NCBI GenBank assembly: GCA_020024265.1
Contig: JAHHTW010000008.1
Location: 18,782-82,781 of the forward strand
Length of the DNA: 64,000 nt
Direction: 5' to 3'
Origin: Anaerotignum sp.
GTDB taxonomy: Bacteria; Bacillota; Clostridia; Lachnospirales; Anaerotignaceae
The notes under the pieces were generated by a model. That model saw only the letters and a list, made by a program, of their open reading frames with translations, did no database searches and was not told the DNA's origin. Shown piece after piece: positions 35,619 to 47,104 of this stretch. The translations under genes were made by a program, and so were the position numbers. How positions within the stretch are numbered: position 1 is the first letter of the stretch; each line of letters opens with the position of its first letter.

Positions 35619-38600
35619 TTAAAACAGACTCAGCTGATTTGTTTCTGGTATTCCGTTCAGTACCCCATTGTCTTTCAATAAATCAATCAAAGAACGTCCC
35701 AAAGAAGTGCGTTCCTTTAATTCTTCAATCGTGCGGAATTCGCCCGCTTCCCTTCCTTCTACAATACTTTGTGCGGCATTGGTTCCAAGCCCCTGCAAAG
35801 AGTTGAAGGGTGGCAAAAGCCCATCTTCTGTAATGATAAAGTTTTTGGCATCCGAATGATACAAATCAATAGGCGCAAACTGGAACCCTCTGGCGTAAAA
35901 TTCAACCACAAGCTCCAATACCGTTTGCTTGCCCTTGTCCTTTGCAGTTGCTTCCTGCCCTTTTGCCTGTATCTCCCGTATGGCTGCTCTTGCTACATCT
36001 ATGCCCTTACACATACACGCATAATCAAAGTCGTCACTTGCACGCACAGAAAAATACGCTGCATAGTATGCCTTTGGATAATTGATTTTGAAATATGCAA
36101 TACGAAATGCCATCATAACATATGCTGCTGCATGCGCCTTTGGGAACATATACTGTATTTTTTGGCAGGATTCAATATACCAATCCGGTACATTGGCAGC
36201 CTTCATATCTGCAATATCTTCTTCTGCCAATCCCTTGCCCTTTCTCACCTTTTCCATAATCTTAAAGGATTTCTTCTTTTCTACCCCCTTATTGATGAGA
36301 TAAATCATAATACTGTCACGGGTAGAAATGGTTTCTTTCAGTGTAATGGTGCCTTCTTCGATCAATGTCTGTGCATTGCCCAGCCATACGCCTGTACCAT
36401 GGGACAAGCCGGAAATGCGCAACAAATCGGCAAATGTTTTTGGCTTTGTATCCAGCAGCATGCCACGCACAAACTTTGTACCAAATTCCGGAATACCCAA
36501 CGTGCCTGTTTCACAGTTGATTTCTTCCGCTGTCACACCCAATGCTGCCGGAGATTCAAACAACGACATCGTTTGGGGATCGCCCAAAGGCACGCTCTGC
36601 GGATTGACACCTGTCAAATCGTATAACAAACGAATCACCGTAGGATCGTCATGCCCCAACAGATCAAGCTTGAGCAAGCGCCCACTGATGGAATGATAGT
36701 CAAAATGTGTCGTTGTGACAGTGGAATTGACATCATTCGCCGGTCTTTGTATGGGGCAAAATTCATAAATATTGTGATCACTTGGCACAACCATCAGACC
36801 GCCCGGGTGCTGCCCTGTGGTACGCTTGACACCGGTGCAGCCATTCATCAAACGTGTAATCTCTGCATTGTGTGCTGTAATATGACGTTCATCAAAATAT
36901 TTTTTGACGAAGCCGTATGCTGTTTTATCTGCCAATGTACCAATGGTTCCTGCCTTGAATACATGCCCCTCGCCAAACAATTCCTCTGTATAGGCATGTG
37001 CTGTTTGTTGATATTCCCCGGAAAAATTCAAGTCAATATCCGGTTCTTTATCCCCTTCAAATCCCAAAAATGTCTGGAATGGGATATCATGCCCATCCTT
37101 ATGCATCAATGTACCGCAATGCGGGCAATTCATATCCGGCATATCACAACCACTGGCTTCCTCCATTGCATAGGAACGTACCAGCTCTGATTCAAAATCA
37201 GAGTATTTGCAATTTGGGCATACATAATGCGGTGGCAAAGAATTTACTTCTGTAATCCCTGCCATATTTGCCGCAAAGGACGAACCCACCGAACCACGAG
37301 AACCTACCAAATACCCATCCTCCACAGATTTCCACACCAATTTTTGTGCAATGATATACAATACCGCATATCCATTGCTGATGATGGAATTTAGCTCTGT
37401 TTCCAGACGATCCTGTACGATGGGCGGAAGCGGATCTCCATAAATAGAATGTGCCTTTTGCATGGTAATTTCTCGAAGCTGTTCGTCTGCCCCCTCAATT
37501 TTCGGAGGGAATGTTTCATCCGGAATCGGCTTTATTTTTTCAATACGCTCTGCAATCAGATTGGTATTGGTAATTACAACCTCTCTGGCTTTTTCCTCGC
37601 CCAAATAAGCAAACTCTGCCAGCATTTCTTCTGTAGTACGTAAATACAACGGAGGCTGCTTGTCCGCATCTGCAAAGCCCTCTGCTGCCATAATCACCTT
37701 ACGATATACATCATCATCGGGATCAATGAAATGCACATCACAGGTTGCCACCACAGGCTTATCATACTGCTCACCAAGCGCAACGATTTGACGGTTCATA
37801 TCTTCAATATCCTTCATGCAATGAATACTCTCCACACGGGGGGAGTCAATCATAAATTGGTTATTGCCCAATGGCTGAATTTCCAAATAATCATAAAAAC
37901 GAACCAATTCTTCAATTCTCTGAGAAGGCTGCTTATCCAAAAGTGCACGATACAGCTCGCCTGCTTCACAAGCACTGCCTAAAATCAGACCTTCTCGTTT
38001 CTGCATCAATTTACTTTTTGGAATACGAGGTCTGCGATAAAAATAATCAATATGTGCCATAGACACCAGCTCATACAGATTTCTCAGCCCTGTATCATTC
38101 TGTACCAATATAATGGCATGGTGTGATTTCAGCTTTTTATAATTCACTGTACGACTTGCCAGTATATTGATTTCATCCAATGTTTTGATATTCTTTTCCT
38201 TCAGCATATCCAAAAATTGCAGAAAAACCTCTGCGGTTGCCTCCGCATCATTCACTGCACGATGATGCCCTTGCAAAGATACGCCCAAATGTTCACAAAC
38301 AATATCCAGCTTATGCTTTTTGAGTTCCGGAAGCAGTGTTCTTGCAAGCTCCAATGTATCCACTATCGTATTGTGCCATTCTCCCAGACCCATACGCTCT
38401 GCCGCAATCCGGATAAATCCGGTATCAAATCCGGCATTGTGTGCCACAACCACCACATTTTCACAAAATGCCAAAAACTGCGGCAAAACCACCTCAATGG
38501 TTGGTGCATCGGCTATCATTTCATCCGAAATGCCAGTCAGTTTTGTAATCTCCACAGGAATAGGGCGTTTTGGATTGACAAACGTACTGAAACGATCTAT

Positions 38601-39950
38601 AATCTGCCCATTTTGCACTTTTACCGCACCAATTTCCGTGATTGCTTCTTTTTCTTTTGACAATCCCGTTGTTTCTATATCAAATACCACAAAAACGTCA
38701 TCCAGTGTCTGTCCCTTTGGCAAGAACACGGCATTGCCCAGATCATCAATCAGATATGCCTCGACACCGTAAATCACTTTCAAATCTTTTTGATCCGCTG
38801 CATTCATGGCATCCGGAAACGCCTGTACCACACCATGATCTGTAATGGCAATTGCCTTATGCCCCCATTCCAATGCACGCTTGATATATGTTTTGACAGG
38901 TGTGACACCATCCATACTGCTCATTTGTGTATGCAAATGCAATTCTACACGTTTTTCCTCTGCATGATCCATACGTGGCGGAGGCGCTTGTGCAGTTGCG
39001 ATATTTTTTGCCATAATATTGATTTCTTTGGCATATTTATCAAACTGCACTTCTCCCTGTACACGTAAATAGGCATCCTTTTTCATTTTGTCCGAAAGCT
39101 CTGCATCAAACACGCTACGTTTGACAAAAAATTTCACAGTGGTAGAGTCGCTTTTATCTGTGATATCAAAAGATACAATATATTTTTCACCTTTGATCTC
39201 TCTTTTTTCCAAGTTAAATATGGCGCCTTCAATGATCACAGACTCACCCGGCACTTTGGTATCAATGATTTTCACATGTGTTCCTTTGATTTCCTTGCCA
39301 AATAAGATACCACGAGAAACGGCTGCACTGATGGCTGCTACCTCTGCTGTTGTCTTTTCTATCGCTTCTTGGTGTGTAGAGGCTGCAATCTGCTGCAAAA
39401 GCTCCTGTGTTTTGGACATTTGTTTTTGCTCCATAGAAGTACGATCTTCTTCACTGCATCTTGCATTTTTGAACTGCACTGCAACATGCAAACCGGTTTC
39501 CTGCGTAATGAGCTTTGCAACGTCCTCCTCTACTTTTTTATGCGAAAAATAATATGCCATATTATGTTTGACAAATATTTGCAGCTTACCATCCTGATAT
39601 TCCCAATCCGCATCAGAAATCACACTGCTGCAAATCTTACTTTTCTGTGACACATGGCTGCAAATGGTATCCCAAAATGCAGTCAACACATTTTTCGGTT
39701 CTTCGTCTGCGAACGGATACTTATGAAAAATATGAATTTCTCGCACACCGGGAAGCTGCTGCATCATTTCGTCATGTAGCTTTTGCCAATACAAAGGAGC
39801 AATCACATCATTGGATAAGATTTCCATTACAATCGCACAATCCTTGCGGTAAATGGTCATAGAAAGCACCGTTGTTTCACGAAACACCTCCTGTAAGGCG
39901 TAAGAAAGCGAAACCTTTTCAAACACAAGCGGAAATTGTTTTGCTGTCAT
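35619..39950 (-). CDS. polC: DNA polymerase III alpha subunit, PolC type
   Basis: Replicative polymerase with built-in proofreading, typical of low-GC Gram-positive bacteria. The 1443 residues contain an N-terminal domain and OB-fold (ISFD-like strands near 230-310), and a PHP domain (HLHTQMSSMDG) interrupted by a DnaQ-like 3'-5' exonuclease (about 420-590, VFDIETTGLS, later HNAGFDTGF and HRAVNDAEAT). The polymerase core then has a zinc-binding CPNC...CPHC cluster and the catalytic PDIDLNFSGE. ATG follows GGGAGG. It lies 23 bp after ispG, an order found in many Clostridia (rseP-ispG-polC). No frameshift or missing catalytic residue was seen. Confidence 0.98.
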   Translation of the reverse strand: MTAKQFPLVFEKVSLSYALQEVFRETTVLSMTIYRKDCAIVMEILSNDVIAPLYWQKLHDEMMQQLPGVREIHIFHKYPFADEEPKNVLTAFWDTICSHVSQKSKICSSVISDADWEYQDGKLQIFVKHNMAYYFSHKKVEEDVAKLITQETGLHVAVQFKNARCSEEDRTSMEQKQMSKTQELLQQIAASTHQEAIEKTTAEVAAISAAVSRGILFGKEIKGTHVKIIDTKVPGESVIIEGAIFNLEKREIKGEKYIVSFDITDKSDSTTVKFFVKRSVFDAELSDKMKKDAYLRVQGEVQFDKYAKEINIMAKNIATAQAPPPRMDHAEEKRVELHLHTQMSSMDGVTPVKTYIKRALEWGHKAIAITDHGVVQAFPDAMNAADQKDLKVIYGVEAYLIDDLGNAVFLPKGQTLDDVFVVFDIETTGLSKEKEAITEIGAVKVQNGQIIDRFSTFVNPKRPIPVEITKLTGISDEMIADAPTIEVVLPQFLAFCENVVVVAHNAGFDTGFIRIAAERMGLGEWHNTIVDTLELARTLLPELKKHKLDIVCEHLGVSLQGHHRAVNDAEATAEVFLQFLDMLKEKNIKTLDEINILASRTVNYKKLKSHHAIILVQNDTGLRNLYELVSMAHIDYFYRRPRIPKSKLMQKREGLILGSACEAGELYRALLDKQPSQRIEELVRFYDYLEIQPLGNNQFMIDSPRVESIHCMKDIEDMNRQIVALGEQYDKPVVATCDVHFIDPDDDVYRKVIMAAEGFADADKQPPLYLRTTEEMLAEFAYLGEEKAREVVITNTNLIAERIEKIKPIPDETFPPKIEGADEQLREITMQKAHSIYGDPLPPIVQDRLETELNSIISNGYAVLYIIAQKLVWKSVEDGYLVGSRGSVGSSFAANMAGITEVNSLPPHYVCPNCKYSDFESELVRSYAMEEASGCDMPDMNCPHCGTLMHKDGHDIPFQTFLGFEGDKEPDIDLNFSGEYQQTAHAYTEELFGEGHVFKAGTIGTLADKTAYGFVKKYFDERHITAHNAEITRLMNGCTGVKRTTGQHPGGLMVVPSDHNIYEFCPIQRPANDVNSTVTTTHFDYHSISGRLLKLDLLGHDDPTVIRLLYDLTGVNPQSVPLGDPQTMSLFESPAALGVTAEEINCETGTLGIPEFGTKFVRGMLLDTKPKTFADLLRISGLSHGTGVWLGNAQTLIEEGTITLKETISTRDSIMIYLINKGVEKKKSFKIMEKVRKGKGLAEEDIADMKAANVPDWYIESCQKIQYMFPKAHAAAYVMMAFRIAYFKINYPKAYYAAYFSVRASDDFDYACMCKGIDVARAAIREIQAKGQEATAKDKGKQTVLELVVEFYARGFQFAPIDLYHSDAKNFIITEDGLLPPFNSLQGLGTNAAQSIVEGREAGEFRTIEELKERTSLGRSLIDLLKDNGVLNGIPETNQLSLF

Positions 39951-39973
39951 AGAATCCTTTTCCTCCCAAATGA

Positions 39974-41023
39974 TTACAATTTATCAATTTCTTCCATCAG
40001 CGCATCGACCAGTTGCTCTTCCGGAACCTGACGGATCAGCGCACCTTTTTTGAACAGAATACCGACACCCTTACCACCGGCAATCCCGATATCTGCTTCC
40101 TTTGCCTCTCCCGGACCATTGACGACGCAGCCCATGACAGCCACCTTGATATCTTTATGAATGGCTGCACAGCGCTGTTCCACCGCATTCGCAATGGAAA
40201 TCAAATCAATCTGTGTTCTCCCACAGGTAGGACAGGAAATCAATTCTACACCAAATTTTCTCAAACCCAAGCTTTTGAGGATCTCTTTTGCCGCACGCAC
40301 TTCTTCCACCGGATCACCGGTCAAAGACACACGAATCGTGTCCCCAATGCCCATTGCCAAAATACTGCCTATTCCCACTGCGGATTTGATGGTGCCGCTA
40401 TAAAGTGTACCTGCTTCTGTAATACCCAAATGAATGGGATATGGAATATTTTCCGAAAGGATACGATATGCTTCCAAAGAAAATGGCACATCGGATGCCT
40501 TAATGGACACCACAATATCATGAAAATCGTATTTTTCGAGTATTTTCACGTGTTTGCATGCGCTTTCCACCAGCCCTTGTGGGGTAACGCCACCATATTT
40601 TTCTACCAATTCTTTTTCCAAAGAACCGCTATTGACACCAATGCGAATGGGAATATGCTTTGCCTTCGCCATTTCCACTACCTGTTGGATACGGCTTTCT
40701 TCCCCGATATTCCCTGGGTTGATACGTACTTTATCAATCCCCAGTTCCATCACTCGCAAAGCTAGGCGATAATCGAAGTGAATATCTGCAACCAGAGGAA
40801 TATGAATCTGTTTACGGATTTCACCAATGGCATCTGCCGCCTGCATATCGGGTACCGCAACACGCACAAGTTCACAGCCTGCTGCTTCCAGTCTGTGAAT
40901 CTGTGCAACGGTTGCCTGAATATCTCGTGTATCTGTATTGCACATAGACTGTATGACAATGGGGTGCCCACCACCGATTTTGACATTTCCTACCTGTACT
41001 GTTGTGGTATGTTTTCTTTGCAT
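39974..41023 (-). CDS. ispG: 4-hydroxy-3-methylbut-2-enyl diphosphate synthase
   Basis: Iron-sulfur enzyme of the MEP isoprenoid pathway that reduces MEcPP to HMBPP with flavodoxin or ferredoxin; cytosolic. The 349 residues form the two-domain bacterial version: TIM barrel (about 1-255) and C-terminal [4Fe-4S] domain with C264, C267 and C299 ([16 protein letters not shown]) plus E306 as fourth ligand. It is directly followed by polC, so both likely share a transcript. The customary upstream dxr and rseP are absent here; a 450-bp spacer precedes the gene. An AAAGGAAGTG-like ribosome-binding site precedes ATG. Confidence 0.97.
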   Translation of the reverse strand: MQRKHTTTVQVGNVKIGGGHPIVIQSMCNTDTRDIQATVAQIHRLEAAGCELVRVAVPDMQAADAIGEIRKQIHIPLVADIHFDYRLALRVMELGIDKVRINPGNIGEESRIQQVVEMAKAKHIPIRIGVNSGSLEKELVEKYGGVTPQGLVESACKHVKILEKYDFHDIVVSIKASDVPFSLEAYRILSENIPYPIHLGITEAGTLYSGTIKSAVGIGSILAMGIGDTIRVSLTGDPVEEVRAAKEILKSLGLRKFGVELISCPTCGRTQIDLISIANAVEQRCAAIHKDIKVAVMGCVVNGPGEAKEADIGIAGGKGVGILFKKGALIRQVPEEQLVDALMEEIDKL

Positions 41024-41385
41024 AGCTACACTTCCTTTTATTTTTTCCGCAATTTTCTATTATCAGTATAGCACAATATCACAAAACAGACCTCACAAAA
41101 GCACATCCTCTTATTTCAATCTCCTTGTGCAAAAAGATAGGCAATCAGGTATTCGTTTTTTCGAAAAAAGTTATGCCTTTTTGGCTTCTCTCAAAACCAC
41201 ACAAGCTTTTGAACAAGCCCATCAAAACTTTGATATACCGTATTTGACGACATACTGCAATCACAGGCATAAAAAGTATGCAGCAACAAGGCTCTGCGCA
41301 AGAGAATGTTCTGTATCCTACAGCAATTTGATCATCAGAAACCGCTGTGTTGCAAAACGCAAAAAAGAATCCATATATACATACA
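41024..41385. other. Spacer upstream of ispG without recognised gene
   Basis: Part of a 450-bp gene-free stretch. Near 41060-41075 the minus strand has TGCTATACT, an extended -10-like box that may start ispG. The remainder (41100-41385) is open on the plus strand for many codons and contains a TTTTTTCGAAAAAA palindrome near 41157-41170, but it shows no ribosome-binding site or family resemblance. Confidence 0.4.
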
Positions 41386-41413
41386 AAACGGCATGACTTC
41401 TGTCATGCCGTTT
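41386..41413 (-). terminator. Terminator hairpin of groESL
   Basis: AAACGGCATGAC and GTCATGCCGTTT form a 12-bp stem with a 4-nt loop, about 60 bp past the groEL stop. The downstream T-run is short. Confidence 0.75.
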
Positions 41414-41473
41414 GTGTTCTGATATTGTGTTGCCATTTTGGGATATTCCCTATATTTTTGGACTGGATGCGGC

Positions 41474-43111
<1,638 letters not shown>

Positions 43112-43146
43112 TTACGCCTCCTGAGCTTTCTGCAATATTGGTTTTA

Positions 43147-43434
43147 TCAATCTTTTACAATTGCCAAAATATCATTTTGACGCATGACCAGATATTCTTC
43201 GCCTTCAAATTTGATCTGTGTTGCACCATATCTTGGGAAAATGACACGATCGCCTTCTTTTAATACCATTTCTACATTTACATCACCAACCAAACCGCCC
43301 GGACCTACTGCTACCACAGTTGCTTCCTGTGGTTTTTCCTGAGAGGATGAAGTCAAAATCAAACCAGATTTTGTAGTTTCCTCTGCTTCTAATTGCTTCA
43401 ATACAACTTTATCTCCTAATGGTGCCAGTTTCAT
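43147..43434 (-). CDS. groES: Co-chaperonin GroES
   Basis: 10-kDa lid of the GroEL chamber; 95 residues. It starts MKLAPLGDKVVLKQ, has the mobile-loop region (ETTKSGLILTSSSQEKP) and ends with the DILAIVKD-type strand. AAGGAGG precedes ATG. First gene of the groES-groEL operon. Confidence 0.99.
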   Translation of the reverse strand: MKLAPLGDKVVLKQLEAEETTKSGLILTSSSQEKPQEATVVAVGPGGLVGDVNVEMVLKEGDRVIFPRYGATQIKFEGEEYLVMRQNDILAIVKD

Positions 43435-43463
43435 AGTTATCTGCCTCCTTGTGTTTTATACTG

Positions 43464-43490
43464 TTAGCACTCATCTAAACTGAGTGCTAA
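43464..43490 (-). promoter_or_regulatory. CIRCE operator (HrcA binding site)
   Basis: A perfect match to TTAGCACTC-N9-GAGTGCTAA lies about 30 bp before the groES start. It is the known HrcA repressor site, so the operon is heat-inducible. hrcA itself is not in the window. Confidence 0.98.
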
Positions 43491-43574
43491 TTTATAAATA
43501 CTATATTATCCATTTTCCACAAAATATTCAAATCATATATTTCATACTATTTCCTACCATTTTGTACTATTCCT

Positions 43575-43628
43575 AAAAAAAAAGAGAAATCTCTGAAAAA
43601 AACTCATCTTTTCTTTTGATTTCTCTTA
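43575..43628 (-). terminator. Intrinsic terminator of the thioredoxin-reductase-like gene
   Basis: Minus-strand AAGAGAAATC and GATTTCTCTT enclose a 26-nt loop and are followed by a run of eight or more T. Confidence 0.85.
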
Positions 43629-43680
43629 TTTTCTTTCGTTTTCTATTTTCTATACAAATCACATGGTGATAACAAAGGGA

Positions 43681-44550
43681 TCATACCTTTTTTTGAGCTT
43701 CCATTTGGTCTATGGCAGTCGCAGCAGACAGTGCTGCCACAAGCCCCTCACCCACTGCTTTGGCAATCTGATATGGTGCACCGGTACAATCCCCTGCCGC
43801 ATATACATAAGGTAAATTGGTTTCCATCTTTCGATTGACCACAATATTTTTTCCGTCTACCTCCAAGCCATAGAGCAAGCTTTCCGGTGGCGTAGCATTT
43901 TTTGCGAAGAAAATGCCATCACATTGCAGTGTTTCATTTGGCAAAACCAGACCGGTTACATGCATATCTTCTCCTACCACGCTTTGGGGCTTTTCATGCA
44001 GCAGGCGAATGCCAGCTTTCAGTTCCGTCACAGGTTCATACAAAGGGATATAGATGACTTCACTGCAAATATCGGATAAAAAGTTCGCTTCTGCTTCCCC
44101 TTCACTGTTTTCTGCCACCACTACAACTTTTTTGCCACGATACAGCATACCATCACAGGTTGCACAATAGCTGACACCTTTTCCAAGATATTCTGTTTCT
44201 CCCGCAATGCTTTTGCTCTTACCCAAGCCTGTTGCCAAAATAATCGCTTTTGTCTGTATAAACTCATTTTCTGCATTGATCATGAAATACGTACCCATAG
44301 GCATAATCTGGTTGATGCGGCATTCCCGAAATTCCACACCTTTTTTGATTGCATGGGCATAAAATATATTGAGCATTTCTTCCCCCGGAATATCCGGAAG
44401 GCCCAAATAATTATCTACCTTTTCTGCTGCAAAGAGTAAGGAGCTGTCGAGGCTTCTACCAAAAATTGTCACACTTTTGTTTCTCTGTCTACAGTTTAGT
44501 GCCGCAGATAATGCTGCTGGGCCACTACCAATGATTGCTACATCTAACAT
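43681..44550 (-). CDS. Thioredoxin-reductase-like FAD protein lacking NAD(P)H motifs
   Basis: 289 residues with the thioredoxin-reductase architecture: N-terminal FAD loop IIGSGPAALSAA (6-17), a redox-active CATC (C129, C132) inside the second domain, and the C-terminal FAD segment YAAGDCTGAPYQIAKAVGEG. The second nucleotide-binding site is degenerate. Where TrxB has GGGxSA the sequence is VVVVAENSEGEAEANF, and no HRR-type motif for NADPH phosphate follows. This matches the description of ferredoxin-dependent flavin thioredoxin reductases (FFTR) of Clostridia, which take electrons from reduced ferredoxin. No thioredoxin gene is adjacent. Start ATG at 44548-44550. Assignment to FFTR rather than another pyridine-nucleotide-free class is inference. 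Confidence 0.82.
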   Translation of the reverse strand: MLDVAIIGSGPAALSAALNCRQRNKSVTIFGRSLDSSLLFAAEKVDNYLGLPDIPGEEMLNIFYAHAIKKGVEFRECRINQIMPMGTYFMINAENEFIQTKAIILATGLGKSKSIAGETEYLGKGVSYCATCDGMLYRGKKVVVVAENSEGEAEANFLSDICSEVIYIPLYEPVTELKAGIRLLHEKPQSVVGEDMHVTGLVLPNETLQCDGIFFAKNATPPESLLYGLEVDGKNIVVNRKMETNLPYVYAAGDCTGAPYQIAKAVGEGLVAALSAATAIDQMEAQKKV

Positions 44551-44588
44551 ATTGCACTCGCCTCTTTCTTTTTCTCTCTGATACGTTT

Positions 44589-44670
44589 AAAAACAGGATA
44601 ACCTTATATCCTTTTTCCATACCAATACTTTTGTATCTGTATGGAGCATAACATAAAGTTATCCTGTTTG
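44589..44670 (-). terminator. Long imperfect terminator after the EF-G-like gene
   Basis: Minus-strand AAACAGGATAACTT near 44656-44669 pairs with the segment at 44591-44604 (GGTTATCCTGTTT), followed by TTTAAACG. An inner CCATAC/GTATGG stem fills the loop. Confidence 0.75.
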
Positions 44671-44704
44671 TATAGTGTCTTACATCACAAAACAGTGATT
44701 TCTT

Positions 44705-46777
44705 TTATTTACTTTCTTCTCTTGCAGCAATGATTTTCTTCTGGATCTCTGCCGGTGCTTCTTCATAGCGTTCAAAGTGATGTCTGTAATCACCACGGCT
44801 TTGTGTCATTGCACGCAGGTCTGTTGCATATTTGTGCATTTCTGCTGTGGGTACTTCTGCAACAATGCATTTTTTGGTTCCGACTGCGTCCATGCTCAAA
44901 ATACGTCCACGGCGTTTGCTGATATCACCCATAATATCACCCATATATTTTTCAGGAATCAAAACCTCTACATGCTCGATGGGTTCCAAAATGGTGGGTT
45001 TTGCCTGAGGGACACCTTCCTTGAAAGCAACAGAAGTCGCCATCTTAAATGCCATTTCAGAGGAGTCTACCGGATGGTAGGAACCATCTGTCAGTGTTGC
45101 TTTCAAACCAACAACCGGATATCCTGCCAATACACCAGAGAGTACACATTCCTGTAAGCCTTTTTCTACGGCAGGGAAATACTGCTTCGGTACAGAGCCA
45201 CCGAAAATCTTTTCCTCAAATACATATGGTACAGACAAATCACCGCTAGGCTCAAATTCTATCACAACATCACCAAACTGACCATGACCACCGGATTGCT
45301 TTTTATAACGTCCACGAACAGAGGTCTTTGCCTTAATGGTTTCACGATAGGGAATGATGGGATCCAACAAATCCACTTCGATTTTGTATTTTGTTTTCAG
45401 CTTATTGACCATAACATCCATCTGCTGTTCCCCAATCCCATACACCAACGTCTGTTTCGTTTCTTTGTTTACTTCCATTTTCAGGGTAGGGTCCTCTTCT
45501 CTAATCTTTGCCAATGCAGCAGACAGTTTATCTTCATCGCCCTTGCCTTTTGGCTGGATTGCCATACAAAATACGGACTCAGGCAAATTCATTTTCGGAA
45601 TAATAATATTTGCTTCTTTCAAAGACAACGTATCCTGTGTAGATGTATTGGATAATTTGGCAAGTGCGCCAATATCACCAGAATGCAGTTCGTCTACCTC
45701 AATCTGTTCCTTGCCTCGAATCACATACAGATGACCGACTTTTTCTACCGTATCCTTTTCTTCGTTATAGACACTCATGGTGTTATCCAACTTCCCAGTC
45801 ATGACACGGAACAGGTTCAAACGACCGATATAAGGATCTGCAATGGTCTTAAATACAAATGCAGAAAATCTTTCGTCATCGCTGGAGCAATATACAACAT
45901 CCCTGCCGTCATGGAATGCATGGAAATTGGGTTTTGCTTCAATTGCAGGAGGTGTAAAGCGTACAATGGTGTTCAAAAGCAGTTTTACGCCATAGCCCAA
46001 TGTGGCAGAACCACACATAACAGGGGCAATCGCATGGCTTTCGATCCCAGAGAGCAGACCATCATAAATTTCTTCTTCTGTCAATTCTTCATCATTGAAG
46101 AATTTTTCCATCAACGCATCACTGCTTTCTGCGGCAACTTCCACCAGCATAGAACGCAGAACTTCTACTTCGTCTTTTTTATCTTCCGGCATATCGCAAG
46201 GCTGCAATTTGCCATTGACCTTCTTTCTGGCATCTCTCTTAATCAGATTGATAAAGCCGACAAAATTGCCATTTTCGTCATTGAATGGAATTTGTAAAGG
46301 TGCAACGGATTTACCGAATTTTGCACGCATATCTGCCAATGTTTTTTCAAAATCGGCATTTTCATCATCCATCTGATTGATGAATAAAATTTTAGGCAAT
46401 CCCATTTCTTCGGAGTATTCCCATGCTTTTTCTGTGCCGACTTCCACGCCTGATTTTGCGGAAACCATAATCAGCGCAGTATCTGCCACACGCATTGCAA
46501 GCTTAGATTCTGCAATAAAATCAAAATATCCGGGTGTATCCAAAAAGTTGATTTTGGTATCTTGCCATTCCACGGGGAGTACAGATGTATTGATGGATAC
46601 TTTACGGCGAATTTCTTCTGCTTCATAGTCACTCACGGTATTGCCATCTTCTACCTTACCAATTCTCTTGGTTGCGCCGGAGTAGAATAAAGCTGACTCA
46701 ACATACGTTGTTTTGCCACAACCGCTGTGACCCAATAAAACTACGTTTCTCACCTTGTCTGCTGTGTAACTTTTCAT
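44705..46777 (-). CDS. Elongation-factor-G-like GTPase (EF-G paralogue)
   Basis: 690-residue translational GTPase with the five EF-G domains but diverged. G1 is GHSGCGKT (16-23) and G3 is DTPG (80-83). G4 is NQMD (134-137), where nearly all translation GTPases have NKxD. Domain IV begins around YRETIKAKTSVRGRYKKQSGGHGQFGDV, and domain V has the EPIEHVEVLIPEKYMGDIMGDISKRRGRI block. It is shorter and less conserved than a housekeeping FusA, so it belongs with the FusA2-type paralogues of Firmicutes, whose task (recycling, stress, ribosome rescue) is unsettled. GGGAGGT precedes ATG. Monocistronic. Confidence 0.88.
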   Translation of the reverse strand: MKSYTADKVRNVVLLGHSGCGKTTYVESALFYSGATKRIGKVEDGNTVSDYEAEEIRRKVSINTSVLPVEWQDTKINFLDTPGYFDFIAESKLAMRVADTALIMVSAKSGVEVGTEKAWEYSEEMGLPKILFINQMDDENADFEKTLADMRAKFGKSVAPLQIPFNDENGNFVGFINLIKRDARKKVNGKLQPCDMPEDKKDEVEVLRSMLVEVAAESSDALMEKFFNDEELTEEEIYDGLLSGIESHAIAPVMCGSATLGYGVKLLLNTIVRFTPPAIEAKPNFHAFHDGRDVVYCSSDDERFSAFVFKTIADPYIGRLNLFRVMTGKLDNTMSVYNEEKDTVEKVGHLYVIRGKEQIEVDELHSGDIGALAKLSNTSTQDTLSLKEANIIIPKMNLPESVFCMAIQPKGKGDEDKLSAALAKIREEDPTLKMEVNKETKQTLVYGIGEQQMDVMVNKLKTKYKIEVDLLDPIIPYRETIKAKTSVRGRYKKQSGGHGQFGDVVIEFEPSGDLSVPYVFEEKIFGGSVPKQYFPAVEKGLQECVLSGVLAGYPVVGLKATLTDGSYHPVDSSEMAFKMATSVAFKEGVPQAKPTILEPIEHVEVLIPEKYMGDIMGDISKRRGRILSMDAVGTKKCIVAEVPTAEMHKYATDLRAMTQSRGDYRHHFERYEEAPAEIQKKIIAAREESK

Positions 46778-47104
46778 AATGGACTACCTCCCTTTGGTAT
46801 GTAATATCGGACATATTTGCCCGTCATTTGTCATGTATACAGTATTATATGTCATTTATACAATATACATATTATAATATATACGACACTTGTTATCATT
46901 TCCCTTTTATTTTTTATAAAAAAAGATATGCTTCGTTATTTTTGACATAAAATACTTTATTTTTCTCAATGCAATTGTTTTGTTTTAAGCTTTTCACTTT
47001 TCTTTTTGATCAAAATATGCATATTTTTCTGTAGCACGATCGTTTTTCAGAAACAGATCTTTTGGCACATCACAAAAATAGTTCCTTTTTTTACACTGTT
47101 TTGC
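46778..47104. other. Very AT-rich spacer upstream of the EF-G-like gene
   Basis: Two TATAAT boxes on the minus strand (46844-46849 and 46871-46876) are candidate -10 elements for the EF-G-like gene, without good -35 partners. The part toward the amidase (46910-47104) holds no gene and no clear terminator. Confidence 0.45.
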
